A model generated the notes under the pieces. The model was not told the DNA's origin. It was given only the letters and a program-made list of their open reading frames with translations, and did not search any database. From Candidatus Finniella inopinata (GTDB lineage Bacteria > Pseudomonadota > Alphaproteobacteria > Paracaedibacterales > CAITNM01), in contig CAMDPB010000015.1 of the NCBI GenBank assembly GCA_945903885.1, forward strand, positions 1 to 10,706: DNA of 10,706 bases, in the 5' to 3' direction. The translations under genes and the position numbers were made by a program. Below, piece by piece: positions 5,998-10,706 of this stretch. Positions within the stretch are counted from its first letter, which is position 1. Every line of letters begins with the position of its first letter.

Positions 5998-6408
5998 TTA
6001 AACTAAACGTTTTACAAATTTTGTTTCTATTGGTAGCTTTTCCGCTGCCAATTTAAAAGCAACTTCAGCGACTTCTTCAGAAACACCATCTAATTCGAAC
6101 ATAATCTTTCCAGGTTTTACCCTGCATGCCCAAAATTCTACGCCACCCTTACCGCTTCCCATACGCACTTCAGCTGGCTTTCTTGATACCGGCACATCTG
6201 GAAAAATACGAATCCAAACTTTACCGACACGGCGCATGTGACGTGTAATAGCACGTCGAGCAGCCTCAATTTGCCTTGCAGTAATACGCGCAGGCTCCAA
6301 TGCCTTTAAACCAAAGGCACCATAACTTACTGAAAAACCAGCTTTGGCAACACCATGAATTTTTCCTTTAAAGGCCTTACGAAACTTTGTTTTCTTTGGA
6401 CTCAACAT
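5998..6408 (-). CDS. rplP: 50S ribosomal protein L16
   Basis: L16 organises the A-site region of the large subunit and is needed for tRNA accommodation. The protein is 136 residues, the usual length. The start MLSPKKTKFRKAFKGK is typical. The central signature LTARQIEAARRA-type motif appears as RITARQIEAARRAITRHMRR (41-60), followed by WIRIFPDVPVSRKPAEVRMG (65-84). Arg82 corresponds to the arginine that is hydroxylated in E. coli (R81). Then GKGGVEFW (87-94) and KLPIETKFVKR near the end complete the match. The ATG at 6408 is preceded by AAGGAA overlapping the end of rpsC. The gap to rpsC is 11 bases. The gap to rpmC is 26 bases if the later rpmC start is right. Confidence 0.98.
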   Translation of the reverse strand: MLSPKKTKFRKAFKGKIHGVAKAGFSVSYGAFGLKALEPARITARQIEAARRAITRHMRRVGKVWIRIFPDVPVSRKPAEVRMGSGKGGVEFWACRVKPGKIMFELDGVSEEVAEVAFKLAAEKLPIETKFVKRLV

Positions 6409-6419
6409 GGCTTAATTCC

Positions 6420-7085
6420 TTATACTGCAGCAGCACGTTTATCATGGATCATTGGGTCATGCTCTTTAATTTCACCCTTATAAATCCAAATTTTTATACC
6501 AATAGCACCGTAAGTTGTCTTAGCGGTAGCTGTACCATAATCTATATCAGAACGTAATGTATGTAGCGGAACACGACCTTCGCGGTACCATTCCATACGA
6601 GCAATTTCAGAGCCCGATAGACGACCAGCAGAATTCACACGAATTCCCAATGCACCCATACGCATAGCTGTTTGCATTCCTCGCTTCATAGCTCTTCTGA
6701 AAGAAACACGACGCTCAATTTGCTGCGCTATTCCTTCTGCAACTAATTTAGCATCTAACTCTGGCTTGCGAACTTCAACTATATTAATAGCTGCTTCTGC
6801 GTTTGCAAGAGTTCCAATTTTTTTCTTTAGCTTTTCAATATCTGCGCCTTTTTTGCCAATAAGAACACCTGGACGTGCAGCATGAATTGTAACACGCGCC
6901 TTCTTGGAAGGTCTCTCGATAACAACACGAGAAATACCAGCCTGGGCAAAATTCTTTTCAACATACTCACGAATCGCAAAATCTTGGTGAAGAAAATTTG
7001 CATAGTCCTTATTACTAAACCAGCGAGAATCCCAAGTTTTGTTAATTCCAATACGAAACCCAATGGGGTTAACTTTTTGACCCAT
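6420..7085 (-). CDS. rpsC: 30S ribosomal protein S3
   Basis: S3 forms, with S4 and S5, the mRNA entry gate of the small subunit and has a part in unwinding mRNA. The protein is 221 residues, the usual bacterial range. It starts MGQKVNPIGFRIGI. The KH domain (about 39-107) contains the loop GVLIGKKG (73-80). The C-terminal domain includes SFRRAMKRG (128-136), whose R130, R131 and K134 match E. coli residues linked to helicase activity, then GRLSGSEIARMEWYREGRVP (154-173) and GAIGIKIWIYKGEI. The ATG starts one base after the rplV stop, with GAAGG inside the end of rplV as a ribosome binding site, so the two genes are likely coupled. Confidence 0.98.
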   Translation of the reverse strand: MGQKVNPIGFRIGINKTWDSRWFSNKDYANFLHQDFAIREYVEKNFAQAGISRVVIERPSKKARVTIHAARPGVLIGKKGADIEKLKKKIGTLANAEAAINIVEVRKPELDAKLVAEGIAQQIERRVSFRRAMKRGMQTAMRMGALGIRVNSAGRLSGSEIARMEWYREGRVPLHTLRSDIDYGTATAKTTYGAIGIKIWIYKGEIKEHDPMIHDKRAAAV

Positions 7086-7086
7086 A

Positions 7087-7452
7087 CTACTTACCTTCTT
7101 CTACAGTTTTTTCGGTCACAATGATACGCAAGTGACTAAAGAATTTTTTGATAATTCCATTCTTTGATCGACCACGCGCTTGAAAGCGACGCATACACAA
7201 ACCCTTACCTACGAATGCTTGATCTACATATAAGTTATCAACATCAAGGCCGTGGTTGGCTTCAGCGTTTGCTACTGCAGACCGAAGAGCTTTAAGTACA
7301 TCATGCGCCACTCTCTTTTGAGAAAAACGAAGTGCATTCATTGCTTTATCAACCTTTATACCGCGTATGGACTGAGCCACCAAATTTAATTTTTGCGGAC
7401 TCACTCTGATATTACGTAACTCTACTTGCGCAGATTTTTCACTTAATTGCAT
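7087..7452 (-). CDS. rplV: 50S ribosomal protein L22
   Basis: L22 spans the large subunit, and its long beta-hairpin lines the peptide exit tunnel near the macrolide-binding region. The protein is 121 residues. The conserved start of the fold, RNIRVSPQKLNLVAQSIRGI (13-32), and the helix DVLKALRSAVANAEANHGLD (51-70) are clear. The hairpin runs through about 85-108 with MRRFQARGRSKNGIIKKFFS; the ARGR and the following FSHL (105-108) are alphaproteobacterial in style. The hairpin tip reads SKNG where alphaproteobacteria usually have GRAA-like sequence. The ATG at 7452 has only a weak ribosome binding site (AAGAAAT). The gap to rpsS is 8 bases. The stop is TAG, one base before rpsC. Confidence 0.97.
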   Translation of the reverse strand: MQLSEKSAQVELRNIRVSPQKLNLVAQSIRGIKVDKAMNALRFSQKRVAHDVLKALRSAVANAEANHGLDVDNLYVDQAFVGKGLCMRRFQARGRSKNGIIKKFFSHLRIIVTEKTVEEGK

Positions 7453-7460
7453 AAATTAGC

Positions 7461-7736
7461 CTATTTCTTAGCTTTCTTATCAGAACCATGACCGTAGTAG
7501 TTTCTTGTTGGCGAAAACTCGCCAAGCTTGTGACCTACCATATTCTCAGACACTAATACTGGAATAAACTTTTGCCCATTATAAACACCAAACGTAACCC
7601 CTACAAATTGAGGGATAATGGTGGAACGACGAGCCCATGTCTTAATTACATCTTTACGTCCGGAAGTTTTTACAACTTCCACTTTTTTTAAAAGATACCC
7701 ATCAAAAAAGGGGCCTTTCCAAACTGACCTTGGCAC
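7461..7736 (-). CDS. rpsS: 30S ribosomal protein S19 (GTG start)
   Basis: S19 is in the head of the small subunit, contacts S13 and the A-site tRNA, and takes part in intersubunit bridges. The protein is 91 residues, the usual length. Landmarks are MPRSVWKGPFFDGYLLKKVE (1-20), TWARRSTIIPQFVGVTFGVY (33-52) and the signature VGHKLGEFSPTRNYYGHG (67-84). The start is GTG at 7736-7734. It is fixed by a perfect GGAGGA ribosome binding site at 7746-7741, and by homologs that begin two or three residues before SVWKGPF. No nearby ATG is available in frame. The gap to rplB is 11 bases and to rplV 8 bases. Confidence 0.98.
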   Translation of the reverse strand: MPRSVWKGPFFDGYLLKKVEVVKTSGRKDVIKTWARRSTIIPQFVGVTFGVYNGQKFIPVLVSENMVGHKLGEFSPTRNYYGHGSDKKAKK

Positions 7737-7740
7737 AACT

Positions 7741-7746
7741 TCCTCC
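7741..7746 (-). promoter_or_regulatory. Ribosome binding site of rpsS (perfect GGAGGA)
   Basis: Reading on the minus strand, GGAGGA begins two bases after the rplB TAA stop and ends four bases before the GTG start of rpsS. It is the strongest Shine-Dalgarno match in the window and fixes the GTG start. The strong site may make up for the weaker start codon. Confidence 0.85.
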
Positions 7747-7747
7747 G

Positions 7748-8572
7748 TTACGCTTTACGACGACGTACAATCATTTTTGTTGTACGTTTGTTAGTACGAG
7801 TCTTCTTACCTTTTGTCTTCTTACCCCAAGGCGTTACTGGATGACGACCACCAGAAGTGCGTCCTTCACCACCACCATGCGGGTGATCAATTGGGTTCAT
7901 TGCCACACCACGAACGATAGGCCTACGACCTAACCAACGCATACGACCAGCCTTACCATAAGAACGGTTAGAATGATCTTGGTTTGACATTGCACCAATC
8001 GATGCAAAGCATTCGCCATTAACAAGACGAACTTCACTGGAACACAATTTCATAATTACATTATGACCATCACGCCCCATAATTTGAGCATAGTTACCTG
8101 CAGACCTTGCTAGCTGCCCACCTTTTCCAACCTTTAGCTCAATGTTGTGAACAACAGACCCAATTGGAATATTCTTTAGGCGCATTGCATTACCTGGCTT
8201 GACGTCTACCTTATCACCAGAAACCACTTGATCGCCAGCTTTTAATCGCTGTGGAGCTAAAATATATCTTTGCTCTCCATCACTGTATTTTATCAGTGCG
8301 ATAAATCCAGTACGATTTGGATCATACTCAACACGCTCAACTGTTGCAACCAAATCATGCTTATCACGGCAAAAGTCAATAATACGATAACTTTGTTTAT
8401 GTCCGCCACCACGATTCCATGATGTAATACGCCCATAGTTGTTATGTCCGCTCTTTGAAGACTTACCAACAGTAAGCGCTTTCAATGGTGAACCTTTCCA
8501 CAATTCTGAACGGTCAATGTTTATAAGTTGGCGCTGTGACTGCGTTGTTGGTTTGTATTTCTTTAGTGCCAT
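7748..8572 (-). CDS. rplB: 50S ribosomal protein L2
   Basis: L2 is one of the largest and most conserved ribosomal proteins. It binds domain IV of 23S rRNA and helps tRNA binding and peptidyl transfer. From the ATG at 8572 it is 274 residues. The N-terminal OB domain (about 60-120) and the SH3-like domain (about 125-200) are followed by the basic C-terminal extension. The signature MNPIDHPHGGGEGR (225-238) contains His230, equivalent to the functionally important His229 of E. coli. The frame is also open upstream to a TTG at 8590, which would add six residues (MVWGHN). That start is rejected because homologs begin MALKKYKPTT and because GGGGG lies six bases before the ATG. The gene starts one base after the rplW stop. 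Confidence 0.98.
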   Translation of the reverse strand: MALKKYKPTTQSQRQLINIDRSELWKGSPLKALTVGKSSKSGHNNYGRITSWNRGGGHKQSYRIIDFCRDKHDLVATVERVEYDPNRTGFIALIKYSDGEQRYILAPQRLKAGDQVVSGDKVDVKPGNAMRLKNIPIGSVVHNIELKVGKGGQLARSAGNYAQIMGRDGHNVIMKLCSSEVRLVNGECFASIGAMSNQDHSNRSYGKAGRMRWLGRRPIVRGVAMNPIDHPHGGGEGRTSGGRHPVTPWGKKTKGKKTRTNKRTTKMIVRRRKA

Positions 8573-8573
8573 G

Positions 8574-8882
8574 TTATGCCCCCAAACCAACTGCTATTGA
8601 ATCACCAGATTTTAGGCGCACAATTGCTTTTTTTGTATCTTGTCGCTGGCCCTTACGGCCCTTGAAAACTTTATTCTTACCAAATTTATTCATTGTGTTT
8701 ACAGATACAACACTAACATTAAACATTGTTTCAACAGCTGCTTTAATGTCGGCTTTTGTAGCCGCAGGAAGAACATCAAAAGTATATTGGTTTGATTGCA
8801 AACCCATCTGAGTCTTCTCTGTCACTAAGGGACGCTTAATCACATCGTATAAGTGCAATGCTATTTGCTTTTCCTTACTCAT
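8574..8882 (-). CDS. rplW: 50S ribosomal protein L23
   Basis: L23 sits at the peptide tunnel exit and is the main docking point for trigger factor and the signal recognition particle. The protein is 102 residues, the normal length. The conserved start of the fold is YDVIKRPLVTEKTQ (12-25), followed by YTFDVLPAATKADIKAAVET (33-52) and FNVSVVSVNTM (54-64). A basic loop, FGKNKVFKGRKGQRQDTKKA (67-86), is typical of the rRNA-binding part. The ATG overlaps the rplD stop by four bases (ATGA, 8879-8882), so translation is likely coupled. It is followed by rplB after one base, which makes rplD-rplW-rplB a tightly packed trio. Confidence 0.97.
   Translation of the reverse strand: MSKEKQIALHLYDVIKRPLVTEKTQMGLQSNQYTFDVLPAATKADIKAAVETMFNVSVVSVNTMNKFGKNKVFKGRKGQRQDTKKAIVRLKSGDSIAVGLGA
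8579..8583 (-). promoter_or_regulatory. Ribosome binding site of rplB (GGGGG), decides the start
   Basis: A run of five G on the minus strand, inside the last codons of rplW, ends six bases before the ATG at 8572. It supports that ATG over the in-frame TTG at 8590. Confidence 0.6.
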
Positions 8883-9493
8883 TTCAAACGCTCCTCTAAA
8901 GCTCTAGCTGCATCTGATGTTATAATAACTTTTTCTTTTCTCACAATATCGTAAACATTCGCACCGATTTGTGGCAAAACATCTAAGCCAATTATATTAC
9001 TAATTGAACGAGCAAAGTTAACATCTACTGCGTCATTAGCAACAAACAACATCGAACTTGAGTGAAATGCAGCTGCTATTTCTTTGTTAATTCTAGGCTC
9101 TGAGGTCATTAGATTATCGATGATAATCAAGTTTCCTGCTTGAGCTTTCGCTGAAAGAGCCATACGCAAACCTAGTTTACGAACCTTTTTAGGCAAATCG
9201 TATTCATGAGAACGAACAACTGGACCGAATATGATACCACCCTTACGAAACTGGGCACCACGCCTAGCTCCATGTCGTGCACTACCAGTACCTTTCTGCT
9301 TATAAATCTTCCTAGTGGAACCACTTACTTCGCTTCTAACCTTAGTTTTATGGTTTCCTGAGCGACGCTTAGCCAATTGCCATGTAACTACTCGGGCCAA
9401 AATATCTTCGCGTGGAGTTAATCCATAGACTAAATCATCTAATTCGATATCACCAACTGCTTTGGCATTTTGATTGACAACTTTTAATTTCAT
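8879..9493 (-). CDS. rplD: 50S ribosomal protein L4
   Basis: L4 has a globular domain on the ribosome surface and a long loop reaching the peptide tunnel constriction. In E. coli it also represses the S10 operon through the leader RNA. The protein is 204 residues, the usual length. The tunnel loop is recognisable as IYKQKGTGSARHGARRGAQF (63-82); HGARR is characteristic of alphaproteobacteria. It is followed by KGGIIFGP (84-91). The C-terminal domain contains KLGLRMALSAKAQAGNLIII (106-125). The ATG at 9493 has a modest AGG about eight bases upstream, within the rplC stop. The gap to rplC is 9 bases. Its TGA stop is the only TGA stop among the 23 readable stops in the window, and it forms the ATGA overlap with rplW. 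Confidence 0.98.
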   Translation of the reverse strand: MKLKVVNQNAKAVGDIELDDLVYGLTPREDILARVVTWQLAKRRSGNHKTKVRSEVSGSTRKIYKQKGTGSARHGARRGAQFRKGGIIFGPVVRSHEYDLPKKVRKLGLRMALSAKAQAGNLIIIDNLMTSEPRINKEIAAAFHSSSMLFVANDAVDVNFARSISNIIGLDVLPQIGANVYDIVRKEKVIITSDAARALEERLK

Positions 9494-9502
9494 GACAATA
9501 AC

Positions 9503-10141
9503 CTATCTTGCAACTTTAATTGCATCGCGAATATACACGATACCATTTTTAGAACCCGGAACACTTCCACGGATAAAGACAAGACCGCGATCAGTATCAA
9601 TATCTTCAACAACCAGATTTAAGATTGTAACACGATCCACACCCATGTGTCCAGCCATTTTCTTATTTTTAAAGACTTTTCCTGGATCTTGACGGTTACC
9701 CGTTGAACCATGTGCACGGTGAGTAACTGACACACCATGGGAAGCTGGCATACCACCAAAGCCATGACGCTTCATTCCACCAGCAAATCCCTTACCAACA
9801 GTAATACCAGCAACATCAACAAGTTGCCCCTTCAAAAAATGATCCGCTTCTAACTTTACACCGGCATCAAGCATATTTTCTGCATCAACTCTAAATTCAC
9901 GAAGATAACGCATTGGTTCTACTTGTTTTTTCTCATAGAACACTCGCATGGGCTTTGAAAGCTTATTCGCAGTAATTGGATCTGTTCCCAATTGAACTGC
10001 ATTGTAACCATCTTTTCCAGCAGTTTTCTGAGAAACCACAACACAAGGCTTTACCTGGACAACAGTTACTGCCACCTGGGCACCTTGTTCATTAAACAAC
10101 TGGGTCATACCCAACTTACGTCCGATTAATCCACTACGCAT
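9503..10141 (-). CDS. rplC: 50S ribosomal protein L3
   Basis: L3 is among the first proteins to bind 23S rRNA, and its long loop reaches close to the peptidyl transferase centre. From the ATG at 10141 it is 212 residues. It begins MRSGLIGRKLGMTQLFNEQG, as alphaproteobacterial L3 proteins do. The family signature region is GKGFAGGMKRHGFGGMPASH (116-135), and the loop HGSTGNRQDPGKVFKNKKMA (144-163) contains Gln151, equivalent to the glutamine methylated in E. coli. A GTG at 10153 is also in frame and would add MAGP, but AAGGTGG (10156-10150), eight bases before the ATG, supports the shorter form. The gap to rpsJ is then 13 bases. The stop is TAG. Confidence 0.97.
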   Translation of the reverse strand: MRSGLIGRKLGMTQLFNEQGAQVAVTVVQVKPCVVVSQKTAGKDGYNAVQLGTDPITANKLSKPMRVFYEKKQVEPMRYLREFRVDAENMLDAGVKLEADHFLKGQLVDVAGITVGKGFAGGMKRHGFGGMPASHGVSVTHRAHGSTGNRQDPGKVFKNKKMAGHMGVDRVTILNLVVEDIDTDRGLVFIRGSVPGSKNGIVYIRDAIKVAR

Positions 10142-10149
10142 AGGACCCG

Positions 10150-10156
10150 CCACCTT
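10150..10156 (-). promoter_or_regulatory. Ribosome binding site of rplC (AAGGTGG), decides the start
   Basis: Reading on the minus strand, AAGGTGG overlaps the last two bases of the rpsJ TAA stop and ends eight bases before the ATG at 10141. The GTG at 10153-10151 lies inside this motif itself, so it is more likely part of the ribosome binding site than a start codon. Confidence 0.75.
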
Positions 10157-10463
10157 ATAACTTAATTTCTACATCCACACCGGATGCTAGGTCAAGTTTC
10201 ATCAATGCATCAACTGTTTGAGGCATCCAATCTACTATATCAATAACACGCTTGTGTGTACGAATTTCAAACTGCTCACGCGATTTTTTATCAATGTGCG
10301 GTGAACGGTTTACCGTAAATTTTTGAATATGTGTTGGCAAAGGTATAGGACCGCGAACATTTGCTCCTGTACGTTTTGCCGTATTTACAATTTCTTTCAC
10401 AGACTGATCCAACAAACGGTGATCATATGCCTGCAAACGAATTCTTATGCTTTGGTTTTCCAT
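10155..10463 (-). CDS. rpsJ: 30S ribosomal protein S10
   Basis: S10 binds in the head of the small subunit; the free protein also pairs with NusB in transcription antitermination. The protein is 102 residues, the usual length. It shows IRIRLQAYDHRLLDQSVKEI (6-25), RTGANVRGPIPLPT (31-44) with the family signature, and FTVNRSPHIDKKSREQFEIR (49-68). The C-terminus TVDALMKLDLASGVDVEIKL (83-102) is alphaproteobacterial in style. Residues 79-80 are Trp-Met where alphaproteobacteria usually have Pro-Thr (VDPTPQTV), an unusual change at a conserved spot. The ATG at 10463 has AAGG about nine bases upstream. The 27-base gap to tuf is the largest in the window, and it holds no visible promoter or leader. 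Confidence 0.98.
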   Translation of the reverse strand: MENQSIRIRLQAYDHRLLDQSVKEIVNTAKRTGANVRGPIPLPTHIQKFTVNRSPHIDKKSREQFEIRTHKRVIDIVDWMPQTVDALMKLDLASGVDVEIKL

Positions 10464-10490
10464 AAAACTCGACCTTATTCCATCCCGTAC

Positions 10491-10706
10491 TTATTTTTGA
10501 ATTTTAGCAACGACACCAGCACCGACTGTACGTCCACCTTCGCGAATTGCGAAACGTAAACCTTCATCCATTGCTATTGGTGCAATCAATTCCACATTCA
10601 CATTCACGTTATCTCCAGGCATTACCATCTCGGTGCCTGCTGCCAACGTCACTACGCCTGTTACGTCAGTCGTACGGAAGTAAAACTGTGGACGATAGTT
10701 CGTGAA
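10491..10706 (-). CDS. tuf: Elongation factor Tu, C-terminal fragment (gene runs off the right edge)
   Basis: EF-Tu is the GTPase that delivers aminoacyl-tRNA to the ribosomal A site. Only the last 71 residues are in the window, all in domain 3, which binds aminoacyl-tRNA and EF-Ts. The visible part opens in FTNYRPQFYFRTTDVTGVVT and continues to RFAIREGGRTVGAGVVAKI, both highly diagnostic. The C-terminus is ...AKIQK, slightly different from the AKV-LG ending of E. coli. The gene ends with TAA 27 bases before rpsJ. In many bacteria tuf ends the str operon (rpsL-rpsG-fusA-tuf), and in alphaproteobacteria it commonly adjoins rpsJ, so the str genes are probably just to the right. That part is inference. 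The GTP-binding domain is outside the window. Confidence 0.97.
   Translation of the reverse strand, partial: FTNYRPQFYFRTTDVTGVVTLAAGTEMVMPGDNVNVNVELIAPIAMDEGLRFAIREGGRTVGAGVVAKIQK

Noticed and set aside
6827..7063. A 78-codon minus-strand open frame inside rpsC in another frame
   Set aside because: It overlaps the KH-domain coding part of rpsC, and the hydrophobic, Leu-rich translation matches no family. rpsC explains the sequence.
6882..7124. An 80-codon open frame on the plus strand opposite rpsC and rplV
   Set aside because: It lies antisense to two clear ribosomal-protein genes, its translation resembles no known family, and it has no supporting context. It is a by-product of the AT-rich coding strand.
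8573..8590. A six-residue N-terminal extension of L2 from a TTG start
   Set aside because: TTG is a rare start, the extension overlaps the end of rplW, homologs start at MALKK, and a G-rich ribosome binding site is well placed for the ATG at 8572.
8879..8881. Reassignment of TGA to Trp, as in some reduced alphaproteobacterial endosymbionts
   Set aside because: TGA serves as the stop of rplD in an ATGA overlap that gives L4 its normal length. The Trp residues I read (e.g. in S10 and EF-Tu flanks) use TGG, and no gene needs TGA read-through.
10464..10490. A possible promoter between tuf and rpsJ
   Set aside because: The 27 bases hold a ribosome binding site but no pair of -35 and -10 hexamers at suitable spacing.
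1..10706. Mobile elements, tRNAs, CRISPR arrays or an inserted novel system
   Set aside because: Every stretch is accounted for by the expected S10/spc genes in the usual order. There are no inserted open frames, inverted repeats or tandem repeats, and gaps never exceed 27 bases.

Overview
The window is one uninterrupted block of the large ribosomal-protein cluster (S10 plus spc operons). Every gene lies on the minus strand, so transcription runs from the right edge to the left. In transcription order: the 3' end of tuf (EF-Tu), then rpsJ, rplC, rplD, rplW, rplB, rpsS, rplV, rpsC, rplP, rpmC, rpsQ (the S10 block), then rplN, rplX, rplE, rpsN, rpsH, rplF, rplR, rpsE, rpmD, rplO, secY (the spc block), and the first codons of adk at the left edge. 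That is 22 complete genes and two partial ones.

The gene order and protein details point to an alphaproteobacterium. tuf sits directly before rpsJ, and adk directly follows secY. L3 opens with MRSG, L4 carries the HGARR motif, the end of L22 has FSHL, S14 is the long zinc-free form, and the SecY N-terminus is of the alphaproteobacterial kind. The DNA is AT-rich (about 40% GC by eye). Several near-invariant ribosomal-protein positions are altered, which would suit a host-associated lineage with relaxed selection, such as Holosporales or a relative. That placement is inference and needs a phylogeny.

The layout is extremely compact. Only about 200 bases in total lie between genes, and the largest gap is 27 bases (tuf to rpsJ). 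Genes overlap at rplD/rplW (ATGA, 4 nt), rplN/rplX (TAATG, 1 nt) and secY/adk (TAATG, 1 nt), and three more pairs are separated by only 1-2 nt. I see no promoter, terminator, RNA gene, mobile element, repeat or CRISPR array. There is no room for an E. coli-type S10 leader or for an intergenic S8-binding site before rplE. The window therefore looks like an internal part of one long transcript that starts beyond the right edge and continues past the left edge.

Together the genes supply about 21 proteins of both ribosomal subunits, the SecY channel that threads nascent proteins across or into the inner membrane, an elongation factor and an adenylate kinase. I found no convincing novel system. 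The points worth a second look are start-site choices (rplC, rplB, rpmC, rpsS), stop-codon usage, substitutions in conserved motifs of S10, S17, L6 and adenylate kinase, and the absence of classical regulatory leaders.
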